Assembly (NCBI RefSeq): GCF_014203325.1
Contig: NZ_JACHIV010000001.1
Coordinates: forward strand, 1,055,501-1,119,500
Direction of reading: 5' to 3'
Origin: Saccharopolyspora gloriosae
GTDB lineage: Bacteria; Actinomycetota; Actinomycetes; Mycobacteriales; Pseudonocardiaceae
DNA: 64,000 bases
Shown here: positions 34,115 to 44,639 of the stretch, piece after piece
How positions within the stretch are numbered: position 1 is the stretch's first letter
How the letters are laid out: each line of letters opens with the position of its first letter
Translations under genes and position numbers: made by a program
Notes under the pieces: generated by a model
The model's database searches: none
What the model was told of the DNA's origin: nothing
The model's input: only the letters and a program-made list of their open reading frames with translations

Positions 34115-35823
34115 TTGAGCGAGTCCTCTTCGGCGCGGCCCACCCACTGCGCGAACCGCTCGTCCTGCTCGCGCTGGGCGAGGTAGTTGCGCACCAGGCG
34201 CTCCACGTAGTCGCCGAGATCGGTCGAGGTCACCTTGTGCCCGCGGATCTTGCGGCCGAACCCGGCGTCGAGGCCGAGCCCGCCACCGAGGTGCACCTGG
34301 AAGCCCTCGACCTGGTTGCCCTCGTCATCGCGCACCATCTGGCCCTTGAGTCCGATGTCGGCGGTCTGCGTGCGGGCGCAGGCGTTCGGGCAGCCGTTGA
34401 GGTTGATCGTCACCGGGTCCTTGACGTCGCCCTGGACGTCGTCCAGCCGCCGCTCCAGGTCGTTGATCAGGTCGATGGCGCGCTGCTTGGTCTCGACGAT
34501 CGCGAGCTTGCAGAACTCGATGCCGGTGCAGGCCATCACGTTGCGCCGCCACGGCGTCGGCGTGCTGTGCAGGCCGAGCCCGGCCAGGTCCGCGACCAGG
34601 CCCTCGACCTGCTGCTGCGGCACGTCCAGCACCAGCAGGTTCTGCTCCACGGTGGTTCGCACGCGGGCGGATCCGACGCGCTCGGCGGCCTTCGCGACCT
34701 CCACCAGCGTCGAACCGCTGACCCGACCGGCCTGCGACTTCACGCCGACGTAGAAGTTGCCGTCGACCTGCGGGTTCACCCCGAGGTGGTCGCGGTGCCC
34801 GCTCGGCGTCTCCGGCTTGGGACCGTCGAGCAGCTTGCGGCCGAGGTACTCGTCCTCGATGACCTGCCGCGTCTTCTCGGCGCCCCAGTCGTCGACGAGG
34901 AACTTCAACCGGGCCCGGTGCCGCAGCCTGCGGTAGCCGTAGTCGCGGAACAGGGAGGTCACCGCGTGCCACACCTCGGCGGCCTCCTCGATCGGCACCC
35001 AGGCGCCCAGCCGCACGGCCAGCTTCGGGTTCGTCGACAGGCCGCCGCCGACCCACAGGTCGAAACCGGGGCCGTGCTCCGGGTGCTCCACGCCGACCAG
35101 CGAGATGTCGTTGATCTCCGGCACGGTGTCCCAGCGCGGGGAACCGCTGATCGCGGTCTTGAACTTGCGGGGCAGGTTCGACAGCGACCTGTCACCGATG
35201 TAGCGCTCGGTGATCTCCTTGATCGCAGGGGTGGCGTCGATGATCTCGTCCGCCGCGACCCCCGCGACGGGGGAGCCCAGCAGCACTCGCGGGCAGTCGC
35301 CGCAGGCCTCGGTGGTGTAGAGGCCGACCGACTCCAGCTTCTCCCAGATCGTCGGCATGTCCTCGACCCGGATCCAGTGCAGCTGCACGTTCTGCCGGTC
35401 GGTGATGTCCGCGGTGTCGCGGGCGTAGGTCTGCGAGATCTCACCGACGACGCGCAGCTGCTCGGTGGTCATCGCGCCGCCGTCGACGCGGACTCGGAGC
35501 ATGAAGTAGGAGGCGTCGAGCTCTTCCGGCTCGATGGTGCCGGTGCGGGCCCCGGGGATCCCGGCGGCGCGCTGCGTGTAGAGACCCCACCAGCGGAAAC
35601 GTCCGCGCAGGTCGGCGGGGTCGATGGAGTCGAAGCCGCCGTGCGCGTAGATCGTCTCGATCCGGTGGCGGACGTTGAGCGGGTTGTCGTCCTTCTTCGA
35701 CCGCTCGTTCGCGTTCAGCGGTTCGCGGTAGCCGAGCGCCCACTGACCCTCACCACGCGTCTTGCCCTTGCGGGCTGGGGCGCGGCGCTCGGTACGGCTT
35801 TGAGCTTCCGTCGGGGGGACCAT
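34111..35823 (-). CDS. sir: Ferredoxin-dependent sulfite reductase (SirA/NirA type)
   Basis: 570 aa siroheme and 4Fe-4S enzyme reducing sulfite to sulfide. Two ferredoxin-like repeats (RFRWWGLYTQR, YFMLRVRVDGG) precede the cluster-binding cysteines in ACTGIEFCKLAIVETK and NGCPNACARTQ (C-x5-C and C-x3-C). It matches M. tuberculosis SirA/NirA in length and neighbours (cysH next door), and all visible context is sulfur, so sulfite rather than nitrite is the likely substrate. ATG 35823 has a GGAGG site seven bases ahead. First enzyme gene of the operon, about 120 bp behind a leader peptide. Confidence 0.95.
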   Translation of the reverse strand: MVPPTEAQSRTERRAPARKGKTRGEGQWALGYREPLNANERSKKDDNPLNVRHRIETIYAHGGFDSIDPADLRGRFRWWGLYTQRAAGIPGARTGTIEPEELDASYFMLRVRVDGGAMTTEQLRVVGEISQTYARDTADITDRQNVQLHWIRVEDMPTIWEKLESVGLYTTEACGDCPRVLLGSPVAGVAADEIIDATPAIKEITERYIGDRSLSNLPRKFKTAISGSPRWDTVPEINDISLVGVEHPEHGPGFDLWVGGGLSTNPKLAVRLGAWVPIEEAAEVWHAVTSLFRDYGYRRLRHRARLKFLVDDWGAEKTRQVIEDEYLGRKLLDGPKPETPSGHRDHLGVNPQVDGNFYVGVKSQAGRVSGSTLVEVAKAAERVGSARVRTTVEQNLLVLDVPQQQVEGLVADLAGLGLHSTPTPWRRNVMACTGIEFCKLAIVETKQRAIDLINDLERRLDDVQGDVKDPVTINLNGCPNACARTQTADIGLKGQMVRDDEGNQVEGFQVHLGGGLGLDAGFGRKIRGHKVTSTDLGDYVERLVRNYLAQREQDERFAQWVGRAEEDSLK

Positions 35824-35945
35824 GGCCCGACCTCCGTGGTGGTGGACGAGGCACTCGGGTCGACGCCGCGCGGAGGCCAGTCAGCAGGTCTCGCAGTCGG
35901 CGTGTCCCCGGCGCCGACTGGACAGTTCGGAACGCGACGGCGGGT

Positions 35946-36038
35946 TCAGCCCGTAAGACGGCACAGTGCGCTGGAGACTCGTCGCAGATCCAGGTAGCGA
36001 CGAGCGACCAACAGCAGCCTTGTTGCGGGCGCACCCAT
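35946..36038 (-). CDS. Regulatory leader peptide (RVSSALCR type) upstream of the sulfate-reduction operon
   Basis: A 30-codon frame, ATG at 36038 and TGA at 35946. The peptide is MGAPATRLLLVARRYLDL followed by RRVSSALCRLTG. The pattern L-x-x-RR-x-x-DL-x-RV-x-SA-x-CR is the hallmark of the putative leader peptides found upstream of sulfur-assimilation and related genes in many actinobacteria. It carries a single cysteine next to its end, consistent with sensing cysteine-tRNA or cysteine supply by ribosome stalling. It ends 122 bases before the sulfite reductase start. No strong T-tailed attenuator is visible in between, so translation-coupled or Rho-linked control is more likely. Confidence 0.85.
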   Translation of the reverse strand: MGAPATRLLLVARRYLDLRRVSSALCRLTG

Positions 36039-36152
36039 GACGGCCAGCGTGCCACGCGTCCACCCTGTGGTCCAACGTCAACCGGATAGTGAGACGAGGG
36101 TCAAACTCCGGCGCGCTCCGGCTGCTCACGCGCACTTTGGGACACTGGACGG

Positions 36153-37379
36153 GTGCCTTCGCAGCCACCACCAGGTGAACCGGCTCCGCCGGACGGATCA
36201 CTGCCCGCGAGCGCCCTGACCGGGCTCGGCGAGCGCCCCTTCGGCGTGTACGTGCACGTCCCGTTCTGCGCCACGCGCTGCGGCTACTGCGACTTCAACA
36301 CCTACACCGCCGATGAGCTGGGCTCTTCGGGTGGTTTCGCGGACTGGCTGGACGGGCTGCGCGCCGAACTCGACCTCGGCGCGCGGGCGCTGGCCGCCGG
36401 CGGCGGGACGGTTCCGGCGGCCCGCACCGTGTTCGTCGGCGGCGGCACGCCGTCACTGCTCGGCGCGGAGCGGCTCTCCTCCGTGGTGTCCGCCATCCGG
36501 GATTCGTTCGGCCTCACCGCCGACGCCGAGATCACGACCGAGTCCAACCCCGAGTCGACCTCGCCGGAGTTCTTCGCCGGCATCCGCGAGGGCGGCTACA
36601 ACCGGGTCTCGCTGGGCATGCAGTCCGCCGCCGAGCACGTCCTGCGGGTGCTGGAGCGCAACCACACTCCGGGACGAGCCGTGACCGCGGCGCGCGAGGC
36701 GCGGGCGGCGGGCTTCGAGCACGTGAACCTGGACCTGATCTACGGCACGCCGGGGGAGACCGACGACGACCTGCGGGCCTCGCTGCGCGCGGTGCTCGAC
36801 GCGGGAGTGGACCACGTCTCGGCGTACTCGCTGATCGTCGAGGACGGCACCGCGATGGCCCGCAAGGTGCGCCGCGGCGAGCTGCCGATGCCGGACGAGG
36901 ACGTGCTCGCCGACCGCTACGAGATCATCGATTCGACGCTGGCCGAGGTCGGTCTGCGCTGGTACGAGGTCTCCAACTGGGCCACCGGCGACGCCGCGCG
37001 GTGCGCGCACAACCTCGGCTACTGGCAGGGCGGTGACTGGTGGGGCGCCGGTCCCGGCGCGCACAGCCACGTCGGCGGCGTGCGCTGGTGGAACGTCAAG
37101 CACCCGGCCCGCTACTCGGCGCTGCTGGCGGAGGGCCGTTCCCCCGCGCACGCCAGGGAGCTGCTCGACACCGAGGACCAGCGGGTGGAGCGGATCATGC
37201 TGGAGCTCCGCGTCGCCGAAGGACTCCCGCTGTCCGCGCTCACCGCGGACGGGGTCCTGGCCGCGAAGCAGGCCGCCGAAGACGGCCTCCTGCGCCCGGA
37301 CGCCCTGAGCGCGGGCCGTTGCGTGCTCACCGACCGCGGCCGCCTCCTCGCCGACGCCGTGGTCCAACGCCTGCTGTGA
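36153..37379 (+). CDS. hemW: HemW, radical-SAM heme chaperone (HemN-like)
   Basis: 408 aa radical SAM protein. The cluster motif is FCATRCGYCDF (CxxxCxxC), preceded by GVYVHVPF; VGGGTPSLL, TTESNPES and RVSLGMQS are further family blocks. It lacks the extra N-terminal features of true coproporphyrinogen oxidase HemN, so heme binding and delivery is the better call. GTG 36153. It is divergent from the leader peptide and convergent with vapC; the position between sulfur genes and hrcA-dnaJ2 matches mycobacterial gene order. Confidence 0.93.
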   Translation: MPSQPPPGEPAPPDGSLPASALTGLGERPFGVYVHVPFCATRCGYCDFNTYTADELGSSGGFADWLDGLRAELDLGARALAAGGGTVPAARTVFVGGGTPSLLGAERLSSVVSAIRDSFGLTADAEITTESNPESTSPEFFAGIREGGYNRVSLGMQSAAEHVLRVLERNHTPGRAVTAAREARAAGFEHVNLDLIYGTPGETDDDLRASLRAVLDAGVDHVSAYSLIVEDGTAMARKVRRGELPMPDEDVLADRYEIIDSTLAEVGLRWYEVSNWATGDAARCAHNLGYWQGGDWWGAGPGAHSHVGGVRWWNVKHPARYSALLAEGRSPAHARELLDTEDQRVERIMLELRVAEGLPLSALTADGVLAAKQAAEDGLLRPDALSAGRCVLTDRGRLLADAVVQRLL

Positions 37380-37405
37380 GCATCAGCGCGGCGGAATCCC
37401 GCGTT

Positions 37406-37813
37406 CTAACCAGGGGCGCTGACCAAGATGCCGTTTTTCACGGTTGCGTCCGCAAGCCGCGCGTCGTAAGTGATCATCAGGTCCGCGTCCAGCGCGATGG
37501 CCGCGGCGAGATGGATCGCATCCAAAGACCGCAACAGGTCCGGCTCGACTCGGCGGGACAGATTCATGATCTCTGAGTCCAGCGGATGTTCGGCGATCCC
37601 GGACATGGCGGCGCGAAGATCGTCGGCCACTTCCTGGTACGACATGGAGCCTCTGTTGCGCAGTGCGCGGGCGACTTCCGTCCACGCCAGCGACGTCGAG
37701 ACCAGCAGCACGCCCTCGCGGTGGAACCGGTCGATCTCCTCGGCAAGCGGTTCGGACTCGGCTTCCCGCACCGCTCTTTTGAGCAGGGCGCTGCTGTCCA
37801 CGTAGACGCGCAT
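37406..37813 (-). CDS. vapC: VapC-type PIN-domain toxin
   Basis: 135 aa PIN ribonuclease. The N-terminal VYVDSSALLKR gives the first acidic residue, WTEVARAL the second (Glu), and LRSLDAIHLAAAIAL plus MITYDARLADAT the C-terminal acidic residues, so the Mg-dependent active site is complete. VapC toxins usually cleave tRNA or the sarcin-ricin loop. The start touches the upstream antitoxin stop (shared A at 37813), a standard coupled toxin-antitoxin layout. Functional toxin predicted; the target RNA is unknown. Confidence 0.9.
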   Translation of the reverse strand: MRVYVDSSALLKRAVREAESEPLAEEIDRFHREGVLLVSTSLAWTEVARALRNRGSMSYQEVADDLRAAMSGIAEHPLDSEIMNLSRRVEPDLLRSLDAIHLAAAIALDADLMITYDARLADATVKNGILVSAPG

Positions 37814-38088
37814 CAGAAGCGGTCGTCACGGTCGAGCAGATCGCTGCTGTGCTGCCCGGGCGGGAGCGTCTTCGTGGGGACGACCTTCCGGTAGACGCCT
37901 CGCGGTGGGAGCACCTTTCCGGAGGTGATCAAGTGGTCCCATTCGTGCTGCGGGGCTCGCGCATCGCCGATCCCCAGGAACTGATCGACCGCCGCGCGGA
38001 GCAACTCCTGCTGGGAGCGGCCGGTCCGTTCCGCCTCTGCGCGCAGGGCGGCCTCGGCTTCGGGGCCGAGTCGAAGATTGAGAGCCAT
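37813..38088 (-). CDS. vapB: VapB-type antitoxin (ribbon-helix-helix)
   Basis: 91 aa. The N-terminus ALNLRLGPEAEAALRAEAERTGRSQQELLRAAVDQ is a ribbon-helix-helix DNA-binding unit split here for length: ALNLRL strand, then PEAEAALRAEAERTGRS helix and QQELLRAAV helix. The C-terminal part (GVYRKVVPTKTLPPG) is likely the flexible toxin-binding tail. ATG 38088 was chosen because the RHH starts immediately and an operator-like repeat sits just upstream. It autoregulates with VapC in known systems. Confidence 0.85.
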   Translation of the reverse strand: MALNLRLGPEAEAALRAEAERTGRSQQELLRAAVDQFLGIGDARAPQHEWDHLITSGKVLPPRGVYRKVVPTKTLPPGQHSSDLLDRDDRF

Positions 38089-38095
38089 ACCTGGA

Positions 38096-38127
38096 TGGTA
38101 CCGAAATCGGTGCCATATTCGGTACCA
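38096..38127 (-). promoter_or_regulatory. vapBC operator with three half-sites
   Basis: TGGTACCGA (38096-38104), TCGGTGCCA (38107-38115) and TCGGTACCA (38119-38127). The first pairs with either of the others as an inverted repeat, perfectly with the third. It lies 8 bases upstream of the vapB start, where VapBC complexes usually bind and autorepress. Confidence 0.65.
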
Positions 38128-38281
38128 CGATCGAGGGAGGTTGCGGCTCCCTCCTTCTCGAGGGAGCCGTGCCGAGGCGGATTCCAGCTGAGGGCGTCGG
38201 GGCGTGGGGGCGAGCACCGTAAACTTGACGGGAGACGCACCGGGAGCGGTGTGCGGCCTGGGGCGATGCGGAGGTGACGTG

Positions 38282-39304
38282 GTGAACGCCGATCAACGGC
38301 GGTTCGAGGTCCTGCGGGCGATCGTGGCCGACTTCGTGTCGACCAACGAGCCGGTCGGCTCGAAGGCGCTGGTCGACCGCCACAACCTCGGCGTCTCCAG
38401 CGCCACCGTGCGCAACGACATGGCCGCGCTCGAAGAGGAAGGGTTCATCGTCCAGCCGCACACCAGTGCCGGACGGGTGCCCACCGACGCGGGCTACCGG
38501 CTGTTCGTGGATCGGCTGCACGAGATCAAACCGCTCACCGCCGCCGAACGCCGAGCCATCGACGCCTTCCTGGAAGGCGCTCTGGACCTCGACGACGTGA
38601 TGCGCCGCAGCGTGCGGCTGCTGGCGCAGCTGACCCAGCAGGTCGCGGTGGTGCAGTACCCGACGCTGACGCGGTCGACGGTGCGCCACGTCGAGGTGGT
38701 CACGATCACCCCGGCGCGGCTGATGCTGGTGCTCATCACCGACACCGGCCGGGTGGACCAGCGGATGGTCGACCTCGGCGACGTGATCACCGACGATGAC
38801 GTGGCCCGGCTGCGCAACGTGCTGAACTCGGCGATGACCGAGAAGCGGCTCGCGGACGCCTCGGCGGCCGTGGCGGAACTGCCGGACCAGGCGCCGCCGG
38901 AGTTGCGCGACGCCATGACCCGCGTCGCGAGCGTGCTCATCGAATCCCTCGTGGAACATCCCGAGGAACGCATGGTGCTCGGCGGCACGCCCAACCTCAC
39001 CCGCAACGTCACCGACTTCCCCAACTCGCTGCGCCAAGTGCTCGAAGCGCTCGAAGAGCAGGTCGTGGTGCTGAAGCTGCTCGCGGCGGCTCGCGATTCG
39101 CGGACCGTCACCGTGCGCATCGGGATGGAGAACGAGGCCGAGGAGATGCAGACGACGTCGGTGGTGTCCACCGGCTACGGCACGCATGGGATGGTGCTGG
39201 GTGGCATGGGTGTCGTCGGCCCCACCCGGATGGACTATCCGGGAACGATGGCGGCGGTCCGCGCCGTTGCCGCTTATGTGGGTGAGATCCTGGCAGGCCG
39301 TTGA
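38282..39304 (+). CDS. hrcA: Heat-inducible transcription repressor HrcA
   Basis: 340 aa. N-terminal winged helix ([56 protein letters not shown]) and the C-terminal GAF-like/dimerisation domain ending [20 protein letters not shown] are characteristic. HrcA represses groE/dnaK-type genes by binding CIRCE elements. Of two adjacent GTG codons (38279, 38282), the second has the better spacing from GGAGG. No CIRCE element is visible around it, so it may be regulated otherwise. It is followed by dnaJ2, the conserved actinobacterial pair. Confidence 0.96.
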   Translation: MNADQRRFEVLRAIVADFVSTNEPVGSKALVDRHNLGVSSATVRNDMAALEEEGFIVQPHTSAGRVPTDAGYRLFVDRLHEIKPLTAAERRAIDAFLEGALDLDDVMRRSVRLLAQLTQQVAVVQYPTLTRSTVRHVEVVTITPARLMLVLITDTGRVDQRMVDLGDVITDDDVARLRNVLNSAMTEKRLADASAAVAELPDQAPPELRDAMTRVASVLIESLVEHPEERMVLGGTPNLTRNVTDFPNSLRQVLEALEEQVVVLKLLAAARDSRTVTVRIGMENEAEEMQTTSVVSTGYGTHGMVLGGMGVVGPTRMDYPGTMAAVRAVAAYVGEILAGR

Positions 39305-39367
39305 CGCCTAGCCGGACGACTACTCGTCCACGTGAACTCGCAGACCTAGCAGAGGAAGATCGCACAG

Positions 39368-40546
39368 GTGGCCAGGGACTATTACGGGACCCTCGGGGTG
39401 GCCAAGGACGCTACGCCGGAGCAGATCAAGCGCGCTTACCGCAAGCTCGCCAGGGAATTGCACCCCGACGTGAACCAGGAGGCCAACGCCCAGGAGCGGT
39501 TCCGTGAGGTGACGACCGCCTACGAGGTGCTGTCCGATCCGAAGAAGCGCCAGGTCGTGGATCTCGGCGGTGACCCGCTGTCCCAGGGCGGCGGCGACGG
39601 TGGCATGGGCGGTGGTGACCCGTTCGCCGGTTTCGGCGGCCTCGGCGACATCATGGACGCCTTCTTCGGCGGCTCCGGTGGCGGCGGAGGTGGCGGGCGC
39701 GGCCCGCGCAGCCGCGTGCAGCCGGGCTCCGACGCGCTGCTGCGGCTGGAGCTGACGCTGGAGGAGTGCGCCAGCGGCGTCAACCGGGACATCACCGTGG
39801 ACACCGCGGTGCTCTGCGACTCCTGCGACGGCGGTGGCTCGCGCGCGGGCAGCGCCCCGTCGACCTGCGACACCTGCGGGGGTCGCGGCGAGGTGCAGTC
39901 GGTGCAGCGCTCCTTCCTGGGCCAGGTCATGACTTCGCGCCCGTGCCCGGTGTGCCGCGGCTTCGGCGAGGTCATCACCGACCCGTGCCAGCAGTGCAGC
40001 GGCGACGGCCGGGTGCGCGAGCGCCGGACGATCACCGTCAAGATCCCCGCGGGGGTCGGCGACGGCATGCGGGTGCGGCTGGCCGGTGAGGGCGAGGTCG
40101 GACCGGGCGGTGGCCCGGCGGGCGACCTGTTCGTCGAGGTCGAGGAGCAGCCGCACGACCGGTTCATCCGGGACGGCGCGGACCTGCACTGCAACGTCGC
40201 GGTGCCGATGACGGCCGCCGCGCTGGGCACGGTGCTGACGCTGGAGACCCTCGACGACACCGAGGAGCTCACCGTGGAGCCGGGCACCCAGCCGGGCACC
40301 GAGCACGTGCTCACCGGTCGCGGTCTGCCGAAGCTGCGCTCCAACGGGCGGGTCAGCGGGCACGGCGATCTGCACGTGCACCTCGACGTGCAGGTGCCGA
40401 CGCGGCTCGACGAGGAGCAGATCGAGCTGCTGCGCCAGCTGGCGACGCTGCGCGGCGAGGAGCAGCCGGAGCCGACGGTGACCGCGAACGGGAACGGCCA
40501 GCGGCAGGGGCTCTTCTCCCGGTTCAAGTCCTTCGGGCAGCGCTGA
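39368..40546 (+). CDS. dnaJ2: Chaperone DnaJ (DnaJ2 type)
   Basis: 392 aa co-chaperone for DnaK. The J-domain includes the HPD motif (ELHPDVN); a short Gly-rich region ([20 protein letters not shown]) follows; then four zinc-finger repeats [24 protein letters not shown] and CQQCSGDG, and two substrate-binding beta domains. Immediate linkage to hrcA identifies the DnaJ2 paralogue of actinobacteria rather than the dnaK-grpE-dnaJ1 copy. GTG 39368. A long hairpin lies just downstream at 40563. Confidence 0.97.
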   Translation: MARDYYGTLGVAKDATPEQIKRAYRKLARELHPDVNQEANAQERFREVTTAYEVLSDPKKRQVVDLGGDPLSQGGGDGGMGGGDPFAGFGGLGDIMDAFFGGSGGGGGGGRGPRSRVQPGSDALLRLELTLEECASGVNRDITVDTAVLCDSCDGGGSRAGSAPSTCDTCGGRGEVQSVQRSFLGQVMTSRPCPVCRGFGEVITDPCQQCSGDGRVRERRTITVKIPAGVGDGMRVRLAGEGEVGPGGGPAGDLFVEVEEQPHDRFIRDGADLHCNVAVPMTAAALGTVLTLETLDDTEELTVEPGTQPGTEHVLTGRGLPKLRSNGRVSGHGDLHVHLDVQVPTRLDEEQIELLRQLATLRGEEQPEPTVTANGNGQRQGLFSRFKSFGQR

Positions 40547-40562
40547 GTCCCGATCGTGATCT

Positions 40563-40620
40563 CGCCGCCGGCCCTGGTCCGCTCTCGCCTCGACGAGGCA
40601 CCTGACCAGGCCCGGCGGCG
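40563..40620 (+). terminator. Long stem-loop after dnaJ2
   Basis: Left arm CGCCGCCGGCCCTGGTC (40563-40579) and right arm GACCAGGCCCGGCGGCG (40604-40620) pair over 17 positions with one mismatch; the loop carries a small GCCTC/GAGGC hairpin. It starts 17 bases after the dnaJ2 stop. No T-run. Likely a terminator or 3'-end stabilising structure. Confidence 0.55.
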
Positions 40621-40978
40621 ACCGCCGTTCGGGTACTTTCGGCGACAATCGCTTCACTGGATTGGAGTAATGGCCACGCGTTCGTGCGTTTTCTAGCGCG
40701 CGGGGATGACGCGGGGTTACGGTGGCTCGGATGCCTGAGGATCACGGGATTCACCGCCTCAGGTAGCTCGCACAGCGAGCCCAACCGGGCGCTCGCCGGA
40801 CACTCCCCCCTCGGTCCGGCGAGGCCGCGCCGTAGCCGGGCCACCCCCAGCCCCACTACGGCGCGGCACCCGGCTCGGGGGAATTCCTCCAGGCACGGCG
40901 CCGATCACGCGCGTCGCGCGAAGACCCGTCCGGCGGGCGGAAGTCCGGGACGCGGGGTGCGCGGATAGCCTTCCCGGC
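40621..40978. other. Gene-free stretch where rsmE is often found
   Basis: 358 bases between the dnaJ2 hairpin and the HIT gene. A small GCTCGC/GCGAGC hairpin (40767-40781) is present. No coding region is convincing. In M. tuberculosis and many relatives the 16S rRNA methyltransferase gene rsmE follows dnaJ2; it is absent here. Confidence 0.5.
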
Positions 40979-41350
40979 ATGACCGACAGCGACCTGGATT
41001 CCCTGTTCCTGCGCATCATCGCCGGGGAGATCCCCGCGGACGTCGTGCACGACGGCGAGCGGGTGCTCGCGATCCGCGACATCAACCCGCAGGCGCCGAC
41101 CCACGTGCTGGTCGTGCCGAAGACGCGCTACCGCAACGCGGCCGAGCTCGCCGCCGCCGACCCCGGCCTGCTCGCCGAGCTCGTCAGCGTCGCCGGCGAC
41201 ATCGCCGAGCGCGAAGGCATCGCCGAGTCCGGGTACCGGCTGCTGTTCAACACCAACGCCGACGCCGGCCAGACCATCTTCCACGTGCACCTGCACCTGC
41301 TCGGCGGCGAACCGCTCGGCGGGCTCACCGGCGGCCCGCTGAAGGGCTGA
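40979..41350 (+). CDS. HIT-family (histidine triad) nucleotide-binding protein
   Basis: 123 aa HINT-type hydrolase of purine nucleoside phosphoramidates. The triad is FHVHLHLLGGEPLGG; FLRIIAGEIPADVVHD and THVLVVPKTRY are further family blocks. ATG 40979. Together with phoH and ybeY it forms the conserved housekeeping order. Physiological substrate unknown, as for most bacterial HINT proteins. Confidence 0.94.
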   Translation: MTDSDLDSLFLRIIAGEIPADVVHDGERVLAIRDINPQAPTHVLVVPKTRYRNAAELAAADPGLLAELVSVAGDIAEREGIAESGYRLLFNTNADAGQTIFHVHLHLLGGEPLGGLTGGPLKG

Positions 41351-41466
41351 CCGGTCGAGGAGGGCGGGAACGGCGACGCGTCCGCGTTGCCGGTTGCTCT
41401 ACCATCGAGAGCAGGAAGAAACGACCGACTTCGCGCGCCGAGCGCAGAAAGCAGGCCCGAACACAC

Positions 41467-42654
41467 GTGGCCGGAATCGCAGCGGGTGGATCCGCCCAGT
41501 CCGGACAACAGCAGTCCAGGGACGTTGAGAACCAGCAGGGCAGCGCAGCGCCGGACGGGACCGCGCGCAACGGCACGGCGCCGGAGCAGGACCTCTCCGC
41601 CCAGCGCCTGTCCGCGCAGCAGAACCGGCCGCAGGACCGGCCCGTCCAATCGAAGGTCACCGTTCCGGACAGCGCCGTGCTCGCGCTCGTGGGCACCCGC
41701 GACGCGAACCTCCGCGAGGTCGAAGACCTCCTCGTCGCCGACGTGCACGTGCGCGGCAACGAGGTCACGTTGACCGGTGACCCCGGCGACGTCGCCTTCG
41801 GGGAACGGGTGTTCGCCGAGCTCATCGCGATGGTGGACAAGGGCGGCCAGCCCGGACCGGACGCGGTGCGGCGCGTGGTGGACATGCTCTCCGCCGACGA
41901 CGGCGAATCGCCCGCCGACGTGCTCAGCCTGGACATCCTGTCCCGGCGCGGTCGCATCATCCGCCCGAAGACGCTGAACCAGAAGCACTACGTCGACGCG
42001 ATCGACCAGAACACCGTGGTGTTCGGCATCGGTCCGGCGGGGACCGGCAAGACCTACCTGGCGATGGCGAAAGCCGTGCAGGCCTTGCAGTCCAAGCAGG
42101 TCAACCGGATCATCCTCACCCGGCCCGCCGTCGAAGCGGGGGAGCGGCTCGGGTACCTGCCGGGCACGCTCTACGAGAAGATCGACCCGTACCTGCGGCC
42201 GCTGTACGACGCGCTGCACGACATGATCGACCCCGAGTCGGTGCCGCGCCTCACGCAGGCGGGCACGATCGAGGTGGCGCCGCTGGCCTACATGCGCGGA
42301 CGCACCCTCAACGACGCGTTCATCATCCTCGACGAGGCGCAGAACACCACGCCGGAGCAGATGAAGATGTTCCTGACCCGGCTCGGGTTCGGGTCCCGCG
42401 TCGTGGTCACCGGCGACGTCACCCAGGTCGACCTGCCCGGCGGGCAGCGCAGCGGCCTGAAGGTCGTGCGCGAGATCCTCGACGGGGTCGACGACGTGCA
42501 CTTCGCCGTGCTCGACAGCGGGGACGTGGTACGTCACCGGCTGGTCACCGACATTGTCAACGCCTACGACCGCTGGCAGGCCGAGCAGGACGCGGACTCC
42601 GAGCAGTTCACGCGCCGCTCCGGTCGCGGCGGTCAGTTCCGGGAACACGCATGA
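41467..42654 (+). CDS. phoH: PhoH-like ATPase (PhoH1/YbeZ)
   Basis: 395 aa. P-loop ATPase domain with Walker [14 protein letters not shown] and Walker [12 protein letters not shown], and the conserved [22 protein letters not shown]. An N-terminal Gln/Pro-rich extension of about 60 residues precedes the core ([28 protein letters not shown]). PhoH/YbeZ partners YbeY in 16S rRNA maturation and quality control. The next gene, ybeY, overlaps its stop (ATGA). GTG 41467 has no clear ribosome-binding site, so leaderless or internal starts are possible. Confidence 0.94.
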   Translation: MAGIAAGGSAQSGQQQSRDVENQQGSAAPDGTARNGTAPEQDLSAQRLSAQQNRPQDRPVQSKVTVPDSAVLALVGTRDANLREVEDLLVADVHVRGNEVTLTGDPGDVAFGERVFAELIAMVDKGGQPGPDAVRRVVDMLSADDGESPADVLSLDILSRRGRIIRPKTLNQKHYVDAIDQNTVVFGIGPAGTGKTYLAMAKAVQALQSKQVNRIILTRPAVEAGERLGYLPGTLYEKIDPYLRPLYDALHDMIDPESVPRLTQAGTIEVAPLAYMRGRTLNDAFIILDEAQNTTPEQMKMFLTRLGFGSRVVVTGDVTQVDLPGGQRSGLKVVREILDGVDDVHFAVLDSGDVVRHRLVTDIVNAYDRWQAEQDADSEQFTRRSGRGGQFREHA

Positions 42655-43208
42655 GCATTGAGATCGCCAACGAATCCGGGGTCGAGGTCGACGAGGGCAC
42701 CATCGTCGCCGTGGCCCGCTACGCGCTGGACCGGATGAGCGTGAGCCAGCTCGCCGAGCTGTCCATCGTCCTGGTCGAGCTGAACGTGATGTCCGACCTG
42801 CACGAGCGCTGGATGGACCTGCCCGGTCCGACCGACGTGATGGCCTTCCCGATGGACGAGTACGACTCGTCGCGCCGCCCGGACGCCGCCGGGTCCGGCC
42901 CGGCGCTGCTCGGCGACATCGTGCTGTGCCCGGCGTTCGCGAAGGACCAGGCGCGCAAGGCCGGTCACGAGCTGATCGACGAGCTGCACCTGCTCACCGT
43001 GCACGGCGTGCTGCACCTGCTCGGCTACGACCACGCCGAGCCGGAGGAGGAGCGCGAGATGTTCGGGCTGCAGAACCGGATCCTCGCCGACTACCGGACG
43101 GCTCGGGACGAGGCGGAGCGCGCCGCCGCGCAGCGAGACGCGGACAACCGGGTGCTGGGGGCCGTGGGACTGGACCAGGGCGCCGAGCCCGACGTCCCGC
43201 GCGACTGA
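42651..43208 (+). CDS. ybeY: Endoribonuclease YbeY (16S rRNA maturation)
   Basis: 185 aa zinc-dependent RNase. The zinc motif is [11 protein letters not shown] (HxxxHxxxxxH). Other family features are [27 protein letters not shown] and the [13 protein letters not shown] strand. ATG 42651 overlaps the phoH stop. It helps process the 16S rRNA 3' end and remove defective ribosomes. A C-terminal acidic tail of about 25 residues exceeds the E. coli protein. Confidence 0.96.
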   Translation: MSIEIANESGVEVDEGTIVAVARYALDRMSVSQLAELSIVLVELNVMSDLHERWMDLPGPTDVMAFPMDEYDSSRRPDAAGSGPALLGDIVLCPAFAKDQARKAGHELIDELHLLTVHGVLHLLGYDHAEPEEEREMFGLQNRILADYRTARDEAERAAAQRDADNRVLGAVGLDQGAEPDVPRD

Positions 43209-43307
43209 CGGTGGTGGCCGCACGAGTGGTGCCGCCGGTGAGCGGAACAGGACGACGACGGGCGGGCCGGCCGGGGGCGGGCTTCGCGGGGTGAAAAGGC
43301 GGAGATC

Positions 43308-44631
<1,324 letters not shown>

Positions 44632-44639
<8 letters not shown>

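Noticed and set aside
36039-36152. TTGACG and TTGACC hexamers upstream of the leader peptide as a sigma-70-like promoter
   Set aside because: No -10 element at acceptable spacing was found, so no promoter is called.
38128-38281. Possible CIRCE element before hrcA
   Set aside because: No TTAGCACTC...GAGTGCTAA-like repeat is present.
40684-40968. A 94-codon plus-strand frame in the gap after dnaJ2
   Set aside because: Arg/Ser/Pro-rich with stop-free noise typical of GC-rich DNA; no ribosome-binding site, and it does not resemble RsmE.
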